Shown: piece after piece, positions 49,037-62,668 of the stretch | How positions within the stretch are numbered: the stretch's first letter is position 1 | How the letters are laid out: each line of letters starts with the position of its first letter | Source: Aromatoleum toluolicum | Lineage (GTDB): Bacteria > Pseudomonadota > Gammaproteobacteria > Burkholderiales > Rhodocyclaceae | Reading direction: 5' to 3' | DNA length: 64,000 nt | Assembly: GCF_012911005.2 (NCBI RefSeq) | Contig: NZ_WTVS01000001.1 | Span: forward strand, 124,001-188,000 | Position numbers and translations under genes: made by a program | The notes under the pieces: model-generated | Told to the model about the DNA's origin: nothing | Database searches by the model: none | Seen by the model: only the letters and a program-made list of their open reading frames with translations

Positions 49037-50029
49037 TCAGAGCTTGGCTTCGCGAGCCAGCAGCGCATCGATCGTCACACCGACCTCTGCTTCGCCACTG
49101 AAGACGGTGCCGAGCTTCTTCTTGTTGACGTGGTCAAGGGCGATCTCGTAGGCCTTGGGCGGAAGCGGTACGTATTTCACCTCAGCCGCGAGCTTGCTCG
49201 CATTCTTCAGATAGTAGGTCACGAAGTCGCGGACTTCAGCCTTTTCCAGCGACTTTTCCGCGACGTAGATGAAGATCGGACGCGACAGCGGATTGTACGA
49301 ACCATCAAGCACCGCTGCCGGACCGGGCTGAACTGGCTTGCCTTCCTTATTCACGATCGGCACAGCCTTGAGCTTGCCCTGGTTCTCCGCGTAATAGGCA
49401 TAACCGAAGTAGCCGATGGCATTGATGTCGCGGGAGACACCCTGCACCAGCACGTTGTCGTCCTCGGAGGCCGTGTAGTCGCCGCGCGAGGCCTTCGCTT
49501 TGCCGACGACCGCTTCCGTGAAGTAATCGAAGGTACCCGAATCGGAGCCCGCACCAAACAGCTTGAGCGGTGCATCAGGGAAGGACGGATCCACCTGCTT
49601 CCAGTTGGTGACGGTGCCCTGAGCCCCCGGCTCCCACATCTTCTTCAGCTGCTCGACCGACAGCTGCTTGATGAAGGCATTCTTGGGATTCGCGACGACG
49701 GTCAAGGCATCGAAAGCGACCGGCAGCTCGATGTACTTGATGCCGGCTTGCGAGCAGGCTTCCATTTCCTTTTTCAGGATGGGCCGCGAGGCGTCGGCAA
49801 TGTCGATTTCGCCGCGGCAGAACTTCTTGAAACCACCGCCGGTTCCGGAGATGCCGACCGTAACCTTCACTGCACCTTTCTTCGCGGACTGGAAGTCCTC
49901 GGCGACTGCCTCGGTGACGGGGAACACCGTGCTCGAACCGTCGATCTTGACCACGGACTGGGCATGCGCGACCTGCGCTCCCAGTACGAGGGCGGCGGCT
50001 GCGAGGGCAGTCTGCTTGAAACCCGACAT
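49037..50029 (-). CDS. pstS: Periplasmic phosphate-binding protein
   Basis: A 330-residue exported binding protein. The signal peptide ends at AHAQS near residue 24. Phosphate-site features are DGSSTVFPV near 29-37, SGTGGGFKKF near 58-67 and DIADASRP near 73-80. The ATG at 50029 has GGAG upstream. It is the first gene of pstSCAB and has a Pho box about 130 bases upstream. Confidence 0.95.
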   Translation of the reverse strand: MSGFKQTALAAAALVLGAQVAHAQSVVKIDGSSTVFPVTEAVAEDFQSAKKGAVKVTVGISGTGGGFKKFCRGEIDIADASRPILKKEMEACSQAGIKYIELPVAFDALTVVANPKNAFIKQLSVEQLKKMWEPGAQGTVTNWKQVDPSFPDAPLKLFGAGSDSGTFDYFTEAVVGKAKASRGDYTASEDDNVLVQGVSRDINAIGYFGYAYYAENQGKLKAVPIVNKEGKPVQPGPAAVLDGSYNPLSRPIFIYVAEKSLEKAEVRDFVTYYLKNASKLAAEVKYVPLPPKAYEIALDHVNKKKLGTVFSGEAEVGVTIDALLAREAKL

Positions 50030-50155
50030 AGTGAATCTCCAGTGAATGAACTCAATCGTTGTCCGAACCGGATGCATCGCACAGAGCCCGGAGGCAGGGC
50101 AAGTCGCATCACCACGCGGACGCATTCCGAAGTGCGCACACTTTAGATGCAGCAC

Positions 50156-50173
50156 ATTTCAGGAATGTGACAG
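50156..50173 (-). promoter_or_regulatory. Pho box upstream of pstSCAB
   Basis: On the minus strand CTGTCAC-ATTC-CTGAAAT: two 7-base direct repeats with a 4-base spacer, matching the PhoB consensus CTGTCAT at 6/7 and 5/7. It lies between the glmM stop and pstS, with a possible -10 (CATCTA) about 10 bases further on. It predicts induction by phosphate starvation. Confidence 0.75.
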
Positions 50174-50187
50174 TTCATATACGGGGA

Positions 50188-51549
50188 TCAACAGTGGCCG
50201 GTCGTTGCTCTCTCGATGCAATCGGCGATTTCACGCGCAAGGCCTTCCACCTCGGCGCCGTCCTGCCCTTCCACCATGACCCGCAGCAGCGGTTCGGTAC
50301 CCGACGGACGAAGCAGCACACGGCCACGGCTCCCCAACCGCGACGCGGCATCCTTGGCAGCCGAGGCAATGCCCGTATGCGCCTGCCAGTCGAATCCGGC
50401 CGGAAGCTTTACGTTGATCAACTTCTGTGGATAGAAGACGAGATCCGCGCACGCTTCGGCAAGGCTCTTTCCCGTCTGCTGCAGGGCGGCGAGCACCTGC
50501 AGGGCGGAGATGATGCCGTCTCCCGTGGTGTGCCGATCGAGACAGATGATGTGGCCCGAGTTCTCTCCACCCAGCTTCCAGCCCTTCTCCTGCAGCATCT
50601 CGAGCACATAGCGGTCTCCCACCTTCGCCCGCGCGAAGGGAACCCCAAGCCTCCCGATCGCATGTTCGAAGCCGAGATTGCTCATGAGGGTGCCCACGAC
50701 GCCATCGAGACGTTCCTGACCTCTTTGCGCCGATGCGATCACGTAAAGAAGCTTGTCGCCATCATAGAGTTCGCCGCGCGCGTCGACCATCATCACACGG
50801 TCGCCGTCGCCATCGAGCGCGATCCCGAGATCTGCCTTGTTGGCCAGTACTGCCGCACGCAGATGCTCCGGCGAAGTCGCTCCGCAACGCTCGTTGATGT
50901 TGAGCCCGTTGGGCTCGACGCCGACCGACACCACTTCGGCCCCGAGTTCGTGGAACACGCTCGGTGCGATGTGGTACGCCGCTCCATTGGCACAGTCGAG
51001 GACGATCCTGAGCTCTCGCAGATCCAGCTCGTTCGGGAAGGTGCTCTTGCAGAATTCCACATAACGGCCTGCCGCGTCATCGATGCGCCGAGCCTTCCCG
51101 AGCCTGGCAGACTCCGCACAGCCCATCGGCTGATCCACGCGCGCTTCGATTTCCATCTCGACGGCATCCGGCAACTTGCTGCCGTTGGCCGAGAAGAACT
51201 TGATGCCGTTATCGAAATACGGGTTGTGCGAAGCGGAGATCACCACACCGGCCTGCAAGCGCAGGGCGCGGGTGAGGTAGGCCACGGCCGGGGTCGGAAT
51301 CGGCCCCGCGAGCAGCACGTCGACTCCGGCGGCAGCGAGACCCGCCTCCAAGGCCGCCTCGAGCATGTAGCCGGAAATCCGCGTGTCCTTGCCGATCAGT
51401 ACCGCAGGCCGCTCGCCACGCGGCAATTGCTCCCGCCCGATGATCGTCACGCCCGCGGCGTAGCCGAGCCGCATGACGAAATCAGGCGTGATCGCGGAGT
51501 CGCCGACCTTGCCGCGGACTCCGTCGGTACCGAAATATTTGCGTGCCAT
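50188..51549 (-). CDS. glmM: Phosphoglucosamine mutase
   Basis: A 453-residue enzyme that converts glucosamine 6-phosphate to glucosamine 1-phosphate for UDP-GlcNAc and cell-wall synthesis. The phosphoserine site is Ser107 in [10 protein letters not shown]; the metal loop DGDGDR and the C-terminal [12 protein letters not shown] phosphate site are present. The ATG at 51549 ([10 protein letters not shown]) is the family start. It follows folP by 63 bases. Confidence 0.96.
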   Translation of the reverse strand: MARKYFGTDGVRGKVGDSAITPDFVMRLGYAAGVTIIGREQLPRGERPAVLIGKDTRISGYMLEAALEAGLAAAGVDVLLAGPIPTPAVAYLTRALRLQAGVVISASHNPYFDNGIKFFSANGSKLPDAVEMEIEARVDQPMGCAESARLGKARRIDDAAGRYVEFCKSTFPNELDLRELRIVLDCANGAAYHIAPSVFHELGAEVVSVGVEPNGLNINERCGATSPEHLRAAVLANKADLGIALDGDGDRVMMVDARGELYDGDKLLYVIASAQRGQERLDGVVGTLMSNLGFEHAIGRLGVPFARAKVGDRYVLEMLQEKGWKLGGENSGHIICLDRHTTGDGIISALQVLAALQQTGKSLAEACADLVFYPQKLINVKLPAGFDWQAHTGIASAAKDAASRLGSRGRVLLRPSGTEPLLRVMVEGQDGAEVEGLAREIADCIERATTGHC

Positions 51550-51612
51550 GACTGCTTCCGATTGCAAAACTCCAATTATCGCATTCTCAGCGGTCGCGGC
51601 GACAGCTGCCGA

Positions 51613-52446
51613 TCAGGACGCGCCGAACCGTACCGCCTCCCAGACGGCAACGGCATCGCGCGTCTGCGCCACATCATGAACGCGGACGATGCGCGCCCCG
51701 CGTTCGATGGCGATCAGGGCGGCCGCGACGCTTGCGACGGTCCGGTCTGCAACAGCACGTCCGGTAATTGCACCCAACATCGACTTGCGCGACACACCGA
51801 TGAGCAGTGGATAACCCGTCCCGAGGAAGCGGTCGAGCGCGCGCATCAGCGCGAGATTGTGCTCCAGCGTCTTGCCGAAGCCGAAACCGGGATCGAGGAC
51901 GATGCGCTCCCTGGCGACCCCCTGCCCCTCCAGCACACGCACCTGTCGATCAAGAAAATCGATCACCTCGCCTACCACATCATCGTAGTGAGGGGCCGCC
52001 TGCATGCTGCGCGGTTCGCCCTGCATGTGCATCACGCACAAAGCGGCATCGGAATCGCTCACCGCCTCGATCGCCCCCGGCGCGCGGAATCCGTTGATGT
52101 CGTTGATCAGACTCGCACCCGCAGCCAGGGACGCGCGCATCACCGCGGGCTTGACCGTGTCGATGGAGACAGGAACCGGCCAGTCGGCAAGCCGTTCGAC
52201 AAGGGGAACCACGCGGTCGAGCTCCTCCTGCTCTGACACGGAATCGGACCCCGGGCGGGTCGACTCGCCGCCGATATCGAGGATGTGCGCGCCGGCCGCG
52301 ACTGCGCTTTCGCAGCGCCGCAGGGCGGCATCGATGTCATGGCCGAGCCCATCTCCGCTGAACGAGTCAGGCGTGGTGTTGATGATGGCCATGATGCGCG
52401 GGCGCTCGAGATCGATGTCGAACCGGCCACACTTTAGAACCGCCAT
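51613..52446 (-). CDS. folP: Dihydropteroate synthase
   Basis: A 277-residue folate-pathway enzyme joining pterin pyrophosphate with p-aminobenzoate; the sulfonamide target. The two signatures are INTTPDSFSGDG near 22-33 and ILDIGGESTRPGSD near 55-68. An AGGAGAA site lies just before the ATG. The ftsH terminator ends only about 15 bases upstream. Confidence 0.95.
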   Translation of the reverse strand: MAVLKCGRFDIDLERPRIMAIINTTPDSFSGDGLGHDIDAALRRCESAVAAGAHILDIGGESTRPGSDSVSEQEELDRVVPLVERLADWPVPVSIDTVKPAVMRASLAAGASLINDINGFRAPGAIEAVSDSDAALCVMHMQGEPRSMQAAPHYDDVVGEVIDFLDRQVRVLEGQGVARERIVLDPGFGFGKTLEHNLALMRALDRFLGTGYPLLIGVSRKSMLGAITGRAVADRTVASVAAALIAIERGARIVRVHDVAQTRDAVAVWEAVRFGAS

Positions 52447-52460
52447 GTCTTCATTCTCCT

Positions 52461-52497
52461 GAAAAAGAATCGGGCCGACTCACGTCGGCCCGATTCT
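52461..52497 (-). terminator. Intrinsic terminator between ftsH and folP
   Basis: A 14-base stem (AGAATCGGGCCGAC/GTCGGCCCGATTCT, loop of 4) immediately followed on the minus strand by TTTTT. It should end most ftsH transcripts, yet folP begins 15 bases later with its ribosome-binding site in between, leaving no room for a separate promoter downstream of it. Confidence 0.88.
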
Positions 52498-52520
52498 GAT
52501 TGCGTCAAAATCTGATCGGA

Positions 52521-54416
<1,896 letters not shown>

Positions 54417-54534
54417 CTTCTTTCCTTATGAGCCCATGGGGGCAGCGAAACATTGACCCATTCTAGTGGCGAACGTTCCACTGCGTAAACCAATGGTCAC
54501 GATCGAAACAGTCAATCGACGCAGCAGGTTCAAC

Positions 54535-55173
54535 TCAGCCGGGCCTGCGCCTCAGCCCCAGGAGATAGACCTCGGCGCTGCGGTCGCGCGAGGCCTTCGG
54601 CTTGCGCACCTGAAGCGAGGCGAAATGGCGCTGGATCTCGCTACGGAACTCCATGAAGCCGATGCCCTGAAACACCTTGATAAGAAAGTTTCCGCCAGGT
54701 TTCAGATGCCGTGCCGCGAAATCGAGGGCCAGCTCGCCAAGATGGATGGAACGCGCCTGGTCCACCATGTCGATACCCGACATATTGGGGGCCATGTCCG
54801 AAAGTACAAGGTCGACCGGCTCACCCGCGAGCCGGCTTTCGAGGTCCCCCAGCACGGCATCCTCCTGAAAGTCGCCCTGAATGAACTCCATGCCGGGCAA
54901 TGGCTCGACGGGGAGCAGGTCGAGCGCGAACACACGCCCGGCCCTGCCGACGCGTTGCAGCGCGACCTGAGCCCACGAGCCGGGAGCGGCTCCGAGGTCG
55001 ACAACGACCATGCCGGGCCGCAGCAGGTGGTCCTTGTCATCGATCTCCATCAGCTTGTACGCGGCACGCGAACGGTAGCCTTCACTCTTCGCACGCTGCA
55101 CATAGGAGTCGTTCACGTGCTCGTGCATCCATGCCTTGCTGGTCTTGGTCCTAGTCATGGGAGTAGAATCCAT
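54535..55173 (-). CDS. rlmE: 23S rRNA 2'-O-methyltransferase (RlmE/FtsJ)
   Basis: A 212-residue SAM-dependent methyltransferase that modifies U2552 of 23S rRNA. The SAM motif is [15 protein letters not shown] near 58-72 and the catalytic set includes Lys35-region, DMAPN near 125-129 and the KVFQG segment. Start at 55173 or at 55158 (MTRTKTS); neither has a strong ribosome-binding site. It is divergent from yhbY by 24 bases and upstream of ftsH by 118 bases. Confidence 0.94.
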   Translation of the reverse strand: MDSTPMTRTKTSKAWMHEHVNDSYVQRAKSEGYRSRAAYKLMEIDDKDHLLRPGMVVVDLGAAPGSWAQVALQRVGRAGRVFALDLLPVEPLPGMEFIQGDFQEDAVLGDLESRLAGEPVDLVLSDMAPNMSGIDMVDQARSIHLGELALDFAARHLKPGGNFLIKVFQGIGFMEFRSEIQRHFASLQVRKPKASRDRSAEVYLLGLRRRPG

Positions 55174-55197
55174 GCCCCTGAAAGATTTGAGAAAACG

Positions 55198-55665
55198 ATG
55201 ATCGAACTATCCCCTGCCCGTCGCCGCGAATTGCGGGCCGCGGCCCACCATCTGAACCCGGTTGTCAGCGTCGCGGGCAACGGGCTCACGCCGGCCGTGC
55301 TGGGCGAGATCGACCGTTCCCTGCAGGCACATGAGCTTATCAAGATCAAGGTTCATGGTACCGAGCGCTCCGACCGCGATGCGCTGATGCAGGCAATCTG
55401 TGCGGAACTCGACGCCGCCCCGGTGCAGCACATCGGAACGATCCTGGTCATGTGGCGCGAACGTCGCGAAGAGGAAGCGGCAGCGTCGTCGAAACCTGCC
55501 TCTGCGGTGAATGCGCCGCGCGCCGCCAAGGCCAAGTCGGCCCGAGCATTCGCCGCCGCTGCGCGACGCACCGCGCTCATCAAGGCCGCCGCGGACAAGA
55601 AACGGCTGGCAGAAAAGCGCACCAGAAGCCCCGCTCGCAAGTCCGGGCCGCTCGGCAACAAGTGA
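55198..55665 (+). CDS. yhbY: CRM-domain RNA-binding protein (YhbY-like)
   Basis: A 155-residue protein. Residues 1-95 are the CRS1-YhbY domain ([29 protein letters not shown], seen as LNPVV..GNGLT, and [14 protein letters not shown]), which associates with pre-50S ribosomes. The remaining 60 residues form an Ala/Lys/Arg-rich basic tail, probably extra RNA contact. ATG at 55198 was chosen for the family start. Divergent from rlmE, a common betaproteobacterial arrangement. Confidence 0.9.
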   Translation: MIELSPARRRELRAAAHHLNPVVSVAGNGLTPAVLGEIDRSLQAHELIKIKVHGTERSDRDALMQAICAELDAAPVQHIGTILVMWRERREEEAAASSKPASAVNAPRAAKAKSARAFAAAARRTALIKAAADKKRLAEKRTRSPARKSGPLGNK

Positions 55666-55714
55666 TCACGAATCGCTGCACGGGGCAAATGCCGCCCCTC
55701 ACGGAATCGCATAG

Positions 55715-55743
55715 CGGGCCGGGGCATTACTCCCGGCCCGTTT
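55715..55743 (+). terminator. Intrinsic terminator after yhbY
   Basis: Nine-base stem CGGGCCGGG/CCCGGCCCG with an 8-base loop, then TTTGCTTT on the plus strand. It lies between the convergent yhbY and greA stops; the minus-strand tail lacks a T-run, so it mainly serves yhbY. Confidence 0.7.
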
Positions 55744-55747
55744 GCTT

Positions 55748-56224
55748 TCAGATGTAGAGTACTTCGATAATCTCGTACTCGCGCACGCCGCCCGGTGCCT
55801 GCACCTCGGCGATGTCGCCGGCGTACTTGCCGATCAGCGCGCGGGCAATTGGAGAACTGATGGAAATCTTGTTCTCCTTGATGTCGGCCTCGTCGTCACC
55901 GACGATCTGGTAGGTGACGGTCTTCCCGGACTCCATGTCCTCGAGGTTTACGGTCGCACCGAACACACAGCGCCCGTCGGCATCGAGAAGGCGCGGATCG
56001 ATAATCTGCGCGTTCGCAATCTTTCCCTCGACTTCCTTGATCCGGCCCTCGATGAAGCCCTGACGCTCCTTTGCCGCGTCGTATTCCGCGTTTTCGGAGA
56101 GGTCGCCGTGCGACCGCGCCTCGGCGATGGCCGCGATCACGCTCGGACGATCGACGGTCTTGAGGCGATGCAGTTCGATGCGCAGCTTTTCCGCACCGTT
56201 CACGGTAAGGGGAGTCTTGTTCAT
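55748..56224 (-). CDS. greA: Transcription elongation factor GreA
   Basis: A 158-residue cleavage factor that rescues backtracked RNA polymerase. The coiled-coil tip with its acidic residues is [15 protein letters not shown] near 41-55 and the C-terminal domain ends in a normal GreA-like strand. The ATG overlaps the carB stop by 4 bases (ATGA), so it is coupled to carB. Confidence 0.96.
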   Translation of the reverse strand: MNKTPLTVNGAEKLRIELHRLKTVDRPSVIAAIAEARSHGDLSENAEYDAAKERQGFIEGRIKEVEGKIANAQIIDPRLLDADGRCVFGATVNLEDMESGKTVTYQIVGDDEADIKENKISISSPIARALIGKYAGDIAEVQAPGGVREYEIIEVLYI

Positions 56225-59200
56225 GATTGCTTGTTCAATTCCGCGTGCAGGGACTGCAGGCCGTAGACCTCGAGTCCTTCAAGGTGGCGCATGCCCATGC
56301 AGGCGGCGCGGGCACCCTCGATGGTCGTGAACACCGTGAGCTTGGCAGCAAGCGCGCTCGTACGGATGGACCGCGAGTCGACGATCGCCTGGCGCTTCTC
56401 CTCGACGGTGTTGATGACCATGCTGACTTCGTTGTTCTTGATCATGTCCACGATGTGCGGACGTCCCTCGGTGACCTTGTTGACTACGTTCACGGGAATT
56501 CCCGCTGCTTCGATCGCCGAAGCCGTTCCCCGCGTGGCGACGATACGGAAACCGAGTTCATTCAGTTCGCGCGCCACTTCGACGGCACCACCGCGGTCGG
56601 TGGGCTTCACGCTGATGAATGCCGTGCCCGATTGCGGCAGCCGCACGCCCGCGGCGAGTTGCGACTTCACGAACGCTTCCGCGAAACTGCGGCCGACCCC
56701 CATGACTTCGCCGGTGGACTTCATCTCGGGTCCGAGGATGGTATCCACACCCGGGAACTTGACGAACGGGAATACCGCTTCCTTGACCGAGAAGTACGGC
56801 GGAACGATTTCGCCGGTGACACCCTGGCTGGCAAGGCTCTGCCCTGCCATGCAGCGAGCGGCGACCTTCGCGAGCTGCAGCCCGCAGGCTTTGGAGACGA
56901 AGGGCACGGTGCGTGAAGCACGCGGGTTGACTTCGAGGACGTAGACGGTCGCATCGTCACCTTCGCCCTGGATGGCGAACTGGACGTTCATGAGACCGCA
57001 GACGTTGAGCGCTCGCGCCATCGCCTCGGTCTGCCGGCGCAGTTCGTCCTGCAGTCGGGCCGAAAGCGTGTACGGCGGCAGGGAGCACGCCGAATCACCG
57101 GAGTGAACGCCAGCCTGTTCAATGTGTTCCATGATGCCGCCGATGATGATCTGCTCGCCATCGGACAGCGCATCGACGTCCACCTCGGTGGCGTCATTGA
57201 GGAAGCGATCGAGGAGCACCGGCGACTCGTTGGAGACCTTCACGGCCTCGCGCATGTAGCGCTCGAGATCCTTCTGCTCATGCACGATTTCCATCGCGCG
57301 GCCGCCGAGCACGTAGCTGGGACGCACGACGAGCGGATAGCCGATTTCCGCCGCGAGCCGCACGGCCGCCTCGGGGGTTCGGGCGGTACGGTTGGGCGGC
57401 TGCTTGAGGCCGAGATCGTTGAGCAACTTCTGGAAGCGCTCGCGGTCCTCGGCCGCATCGATCATGTCGGGGCTCGTGCCGATGATGGGCACGCCGTTCT
57501 CTTCCAGGGCCTGCGCACGCTTGAGCGGCGTCTGGCCACCGAACTGGACGATGACGCCCACGGGCTTCTCGATATGCACGATCTCGAGGATGTCCTCGAG
57601 CGTGATCGGCTCGAAATACAGGCGATCGGACGTGTCGTAGTCGGTCGAGACGGTCTCGGGGTTGCAGTTGACCATGATGGTCTCGTAACCGTCTTCGCGC
57701 AGGGCGAGCGCGGCGTGGACGCAACAGTAGTCGAACTCGATACCCTGGCCGATGCGGTTGGGACCGCCGCCGAGGACCATGATCTTCTTCTTGTCCGTCG
57801 GACGCGCTTCGCACTCTTCCTCATAGGAGGAGTACATGTAGGCGGTCGAGGTCGCGAATTCGGCGGCGCAGGTATCTACGCGCTTGAACACGGGGCGCAC
57901 ACCGTTGGCGTGACGGTGCAGGCGCACGGCAGTTTCATCCACGCCGAGCAGCTTCGCAATGCGGCGATCGGAGAAGCCCTTGCGCTTGAGTCCACGCAGT
58001 TCGGGCGCCTGTATCGCCTTCAGCGAACGACCGGTGATGGCCTTCTCCGTCAGGACGATATCCTCGATCTGCGCGAGGAACCAGGAATCGATCTTGGTCA
58101 GGTTGAACACCTGCTCCTGCGTGTAGCCTTCGCGGAAAGCCTGGCCGACGTACCAGATGCGCTGTGCACCGGGATTCGCGAGTTCGTGCTCGAGGTCGGC
58201 ACGATCGGCCTCGACCTCGTCGAGACCGTAGACACCCACTTCCAGCCCGCGCAGGGCCTTCTGGAAGGACTCCTGGAAGGTACGGCCCATCGCCATGACT
58301 TCGCCGACCGATTTCATCTGCGTGGTAAGTCGGTCGTTCGCCTGCGGGAACTTCTCGAAGGCAAAACGCGGAATCTTGGTGACCACGTAGTCGATCGAGG
58401 GCTCGAACGAAGCCGGCGTCGCACCGCCCGTGATGTCGTTCTTGAGCTCGTCGAGCGTGTAGCCGACGGCGAGCTTCGCCGCGACCTTGGCGATGGGAAA
58501 ACCAGTGGCCTTCGATGCGAGCGCGGATGAACGCGACACGCGCGGGTTCATCTCGATGACGATCATGCGACCGTCCTTGGGGTTGATCGCGAACTGAACG
58601 TTCGAACCGCCGGTATCCACGCCGATCTCGCGCAACACCGCGATCGAGGCGTTGCGCAGGATCTGGTATTCCTTGTCGGTAAGCGTCTGCGCCGGCGCGA
58701 CGGTGATCGAGTCGCCGGTATGCACGCCCATCGGGTCGAGGTTTTCGATCGAGCAGACGATAATGCAGTTGTCCGCGCGGTCGCGGACGACTTCCATCTC
58801 GTACTCTTTCCAGCCGAGCAGCGACTCTTCGATCAACAGCTCGTTGGTCGGGCTCGCCTCGAGGCCGCGCTTGCAGATCTCCTGGAACTCTTCCATGTTG
58901 TAGGCAATACCACCGCCGGTGCCGCCGAGCGTGAAGCTCGGACGGATGATCGCCGGAAAGCCAATGCCGCCTTGAACCTGCAGCGCCTCTTCCATGCTGT
59001 GGGCGATGCCCGAGCGCGCCGAACCGAGACCGATCTTGGTCATCGCGTCCTTGAACTTCAAGCGATCTTCGGCCTTGTCGATCGCCTCGCGCGAGGCGCC
59101 GATGAGCTCCACGCCATACTTCTCCAGCACGCCATGCTTGGCGAGATCGAGCGCGCAGTTGAGCGCGGTCTGGCCGCCCATTGTGGGAAGCAGCGCGTCG

Positions 59201-59448
59201 GGGCGCTCCTTTTCGATGATGCGCTCGACCACCTGCCAGGTGATGGGCTCGATGTAGGTGACGTCGGCGGTACCCGGGTCGGTCATGATCGTGGCCGGGT
59301 TCGAGTTCACCAGGACGACCTTGTAACCCTCCTCGCGCAGCGCCTTGCAGGCCTGGGCACCGGAGTAGTCGAATTCGCACGCCTGCCCGATGATGATCGG
59401 GCCAGCGCCGATGATGAGAATGCTTTGAATGTCTGTGCGCTTAGGCAT
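56221..59448 (-). CDS. carB: Carbamoyl-phosphate synthase large subunit
   Basis: A 1075-residue enzyme that makes carbamoyl phosphate for arginine and pyrimidines. Two homologous ATP-grasp halves are seen ([16 protein letters not shown] near 15-30 and [15 protein letters not shown] near 565-579), followed by the allosteric MGS-type C-terminal domain (about 935-1070). Full length. It is 54 bases after carA. Confidence 0.97.
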   Translation of the reverse strand: MPKRTDIQSILIIGAGPIIIGQACEFDYSGAQACKALREEGYKVVLVNSNPATIMTDPGTADVTYIEPITWQVVERIIEKERPDALLPTMGGQTALNCALDLAKHGVLEKYGVELIGASREAIDKAEDRLKFKDAMTKIGLGSARSGIAHSMEEALQVQGGIGFPAIIRPSFTLGGTGGGIAYNMEEFQEICKRGLEASPTNELLIEESLLGWKEYEMEVVRDRADNCIIVCSIENLDPMGVHTGDSITVAPAQTLTDKEYQILRNASIAVLREIGVDTGGSNVQFAINPKDGRMIVIEMNPRVSRSSALASKATGFPIAKVAAKLAVGYTLDELKNDITGGATPASFEPSIDYVVTKIPRFAFEKFPQANDRLTTQMKSVGEVMAMGRTFQESFQKALRGLEVGVYGLDEVEADRADLEHELANPGAQRIWYVGQAFREGYTQEQVFNLTKIDSWFLAQIEDIVLTEKAITGRSLKAIQAPELRGLKRKGFSDRRIAKLLGVDETAVRLHRHANGVRPVFKRVDTCAAEFATSTAYMYSSYEEECEARPTDKKKIMVLGGGPNRIGQGIEFDYCCVHAALALREDGYETIMVNCNPETVSTDYDTSDRLYFEPITLEDILEIVHIEKPVGVIVQFGGQTPLKRAQALEENGVPIIGTSPDMIDAAEDRERFQKLLNDLGLKQPPNRTARTPEAAVRLAAEIGYPLVVRPSYVLGGRAMEIVHEQKDLERYMREAVKVSNESPVLLDRFLNDATEVDVDALSDGEQIIIGGIMEHIEQAGVHSGDSACSLPPYTLSARLQDELRRQTEAMARALNVCGLMNVQFAIQGEGDDATVYVLEVNPRASRTVPFVSKACGLQLAKVAARCMAGQSLASQGVTGEIVPPYFSVKEAVFPFVKFPGVDTILGPEMKSTGEVMGVGRSFAEAFVKSQLAAGVRLPQSGTAFISVKPTDRGGAVEVARELNELGFRIVATRGTASAIEAAGIPVNVVNKVTEGRPHIVDMIKNNEVSMVINTVEEKRQAIVDSRSIRTSALAAKLTVFTTIEGARAACMGMRHLEGLEVYGLQSLHAELNKQS

Positions 59449-59502
59449 TGCCTAACCTCGGTCTTGCGTTGGGGAGCGGCAGCGCGGGCTGCCGCTTGCG
59501 AA

Positions 59503-60645
59503 TCATCTGCGCGCTTCGAGCAACTTGATGAAGCGGTCGAACAGGTAGGCGACGTCGTGCGGACCGGGGCTCGCCTCGGGGTGCCCCTGGAAGCAGAACG
59601 CCGGCACATCCGTGCGCTCCATGCCCTGCAGACTGCCGTCGAACAGCGAGACGTGGGTCGGCCGCAGGTTCGCTGGCAGCGTTTCGGCGTCGACGGCAAA
59701 GCCGTGGTTCTGGCTGGTGATGAGCACCTGCCCGGTATCGAGGTCCTTCACCGGGTGGTTCGCGCCATGATGGCCGAACTTCATCTTCACCGTCTTCGCG
59801 CCGGACGCGAGCGCCATGAGCTGATGACCGAGGCAAATGCCGAAGGTCGGGATGCCGCGGGCGAGGAATTCGCGGATCGCGGCGATCGCGTAGTCGCAGG
59901 GCTCGGGGTCGCCGGGGCCGTTCGACAGGAAAATGCCGTCCGGATTGAGGGCGAGGACTTCCGCTGCGGGTGTCTGCGCGGGCACGACGGTGAGTCTGCA
60001 GCCGCGGCTCGCCAGCATGCGCAGGATGTTGCGCTTGACGCCGAAGTCATACGCGACGACGTGGAATCGGGTCTTCCGTTCGGCCTGATAACCCTCGCCG
60101 AGCGTCCATTCGCCTTCGGTCCACTCGACGGTGCGCTCTGCACTCACGACCTTTGCCAGGTCCATGCCGGCGAGGCCGGGAAAGGCGCGCGCCTGGGCGA
60201 TCGCAGCTTCCACGTTGAGCGATGCGCCGTCGGCAGCGGTGACGATGCAGCCAGCCTGGGCCCCCTTCTCGCGCAGCACGCGCGTCAGCTTGCGGGTATC
60301 GAGGCCGGCGATGGCGACGACGTTCTCGGCCTTGAGGTAGGCGTCGAGGGTCTGGTCCATGCGGAAGTTGGACGGAAGGATGGGCAGGTCGCGAATGACG
60401 AGACCGGCGGCGTGCACTCGTCCGGACTCGACGTCCTCGCGGTTCACGCCGGTATTGCCGATGTGCGGATAAGTCAGCGTTACGATCTGGCGGCAGTAGC
60501 TCGGGTCGGTAAGGATTTCCTGATAACCGGACATCGAGGTGTTGAACACCACCTCACCAACCGTGCTGCCGGCCGCACCGATTCCCTTGCCGAAAAATAC
60601 CGTCCCATCGGCGAGTGCTAGTAGGGCGGGCGGGGAAGCAGTCAC
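59503..60645 (-). CDS. carA: Carbamoyl-phosphate synthase small subunit
   Basis: A 380-residue glutamine amidotransferase subunit that supplies ammonia to CarB. The nucleophile is Cys271 in GICLGHQ; the glutaminase triad His/Glu lie in HPEASPGP near 355-362. The N-terminal [14 protein letters not shown] stretch is typical. The start is GTG at 60645 with AGGAG upstream. Its leader carries a terminator hairpin. Confidence 0.96.
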   Translation of the reverse strand: MTASPPALLALADGTVFFGKGIGAAGSTVGEVVFNTSMSGYQEILTDPSYCRQIVTLTYPHIGNTGVNREDVESGRVHAAGLVIRDLPILPSNFRMDQTLDAYLKAENVVAIAGLDTRKLTRVLREKGAQAGCIVTAADGASLNVEAAIAQARAFPGLAGMDLAKVVSAERTVEWTEGEWTLGEGYQAERKTRFHVVAYDFGVKRNILRMLASRGCRLTVVPAQTPAAEVLALNPDGIFLSNGPGDPEPCDYAIAAIREFLARGIPTFGICLGHQLMALASGAKTVKMKFGHHGANHPVKDLDTGQVLITSQNHGFAVDAETLPANLRPTHVSLFDGSLQGMERTDVPAFCFQGHPEASPGPHDVAYLFDRFIKLLEARR

Positions 60646-60706
60646 GACAAACTCCTGAGTTCAGCCGAAAAGACAGGGACAGGCGCAATGGGCCTGCCCG
60701 AACGTG

Positions 60707-60742
60707 AAAAAAACGGGACGAGCCGCTGATCGGCCAATCCCG
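60707..60742 (-). terminator. Terminator hairpin in the carA leader (possible attenuator)
   Basis: On the minus strand an outer stem CGGGA/TCCCG and an inner GGCCG/CGGCT helix enclose a loop ATCAG, followed by TTTTTTT. It lies 60 bases before the carA start and about 10 bases after a good promoter, so it is placed as a transcription attenuator of carAB; alternatively it is only the dapB terminator. A second stem (GGGCAGGC/GCCTGTCC) follows at about 60674-60700. Confidence 0.8.
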
Positions 60743-60759
60743 CTTATCTAAACCGCTGA

Positions 60760-60788
60760 ATTGTATCGTTTGGCGCCGCCCGAGGCAA
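60760..60788 (-). promoter_or_regulatory. Sigma-70 promoter of carAB
   Basis: TTGCCT (60783-60788), spacer of exactly 17, TACAAT (60760-60765) on the minus strand. The predicted start of transcription is near 60753, just before the leader hairpin. The gap to the dapB stop is 26 bases. Confidence 0.6.
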
Positions 60789-60814
60789 CGACGGTGACGG
60801 ACGGCCGCGGCGAC

Positions 60815-61621
<807 letters not shown>

Positions 61622-61659
61622 TCAGTCAGGTCCTGAGTGCGCAGCAAGAGAATGTCTTA

Positions 61660-62076
61660 CTACTGCTTGTCTGCGGGCGAAATCTCGATCACGCGGGAAC
61701 GCTCGGTCTGCGCGGCAGCGGCTGCGGCCGGAGCGTCACCGGACTGCACGTCACCGGAAACCCGGTCGAGCTTGTCGCCATCGAAGAAGACGCTGAGCAC
61801 GCGGTGCTGAGGTTCGCCGCGCCCAGGGCGGAAGGTATAAACGTAATCCCAGCGGTCGGCATGGAAGACGTCGGTCACAAGGGGCGTGCCGAGGGCGAAG
61901 CGCACCTGCTCCCGCGTCATACCCTTCTTGAGGCGCGCGACCATTTCCTGATCGACGTAATTACCCTGGCGCACGTCGACGCGATGAGGATTCAGCCGAT
62001 CGGTCAGAGGGGTAAGGGAACAACCGGCCACGAGGCCCGCGACGGCGACGACCGCCGGAAGAATCAATACGCGCAT
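61660..62076 (-). CDS. bamE: Outer-membrane assembly lipoprotein BamE
   Basis: A 138-residue lipoprotein of the BAM complex. The lipobox is LVAGC with Cys19. The conserved YVDQEMVARLKKGMTREQV and GTPLVTDVFHADRWDY segments lie near 40-80. The C-terminal 35 residues are Ala/Gln-rich and variable. It is divergent from fur by 120 bases, as in many relatives. Confidence 0.93.
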   Translation of the reverse strand: MRVLILPAVVAVAGLVAGCSLTPLTDRLNPHRVDVRQGNYVDQEMVARLKKGMTREQVRFALGTPLVTDVFHADRWDYVYTFRPGRGEPQHRVLSVFFDGDKLDRVSGDVQSGDAPAAAAAAQTERSRVIEISPADKQ

Positions 62077-62196
62077 GGATGGGGATCTTGGTCGTTGGCG
62101 CCGAACGGCGTATCTTTTTCAGACAAAGGCGAAAAAATATATCATACGTAGCCAGCAGCCACGCTGCCGCGCGAACTGCAAGCCAACAGAGCGACC

Positions 62197-62634
62197 ATGT
62201 CAGAGAATTCGCAAAACCTAAAAAATATAGGCCTCAAGGCCACCTATCCGCGCCTGAAGATCCTCGATCTCTTCCAGACATCGGATCTGCGGCACCTCAC
62301 TGCCGAGGACGTGTATCGACTGCTGATGGCAGAAGGCATGGATATCGGGCTTGCCACCGTCTACCGCGTCCTGACGCAGTTCGAGCAGGCGGGCCTGCTG
62401 GAGCGGCATTATTTCGAGTCCGGCAAGGCGGTCTTCGAGCTGAAGGAAAGCGGGCACCACGACCATCTGGTCTGCGTGCAGTGCGGCAAGGTGGAAGAAT
62501 TCTTCGACGCGGAGATCGAGCGGCGGCAGAACCAGATCGCGCAGGAGCGCGGTTTTGCGGTCCGCGAACACGCGCTGTACCTCTACGTCGATTGCCTCAG
62601 GAAAGACTGCCCGAATCGCAAGCAGGGGGGCTGA
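62197..62634 (+). CDS. fur: Ferric uptake regulator Fur
   Basis: A 145-residue iron-responsive repressor. The winged-helix region covers about 1-85 ([28 protein letters not shown]). Metal sites are in [12 protein letters not shown] near 87-98 and the C-terminal CLRKDCP near 132-138. ATG at 62197. Adjacent to recN on the opposite strand. Confidence 0.96.
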   Translation: MSENSQNLKNIGLKATYPRLKILDLFQTSDLRHLTAEDVYRLLMAEGMDIGLATVYRVLTQFEQAGLLERHYFESGKAVFELKESGHHDHLVCVQCGKVEEFFDAEIERRQNQIAQERGFAVREHALYLYVDCLRKDCPNRKQGG

Positions 62635-62668
62635 CCCCCTCCCGACAAGGCTCCCGGAGCCCCGGGGG

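Noticed and set aside
62640-62668. Terminator between fur and recN
   Set aside because: Two short overlapping G/C inverted repeats are present but without a U-tract, so function is not supported.
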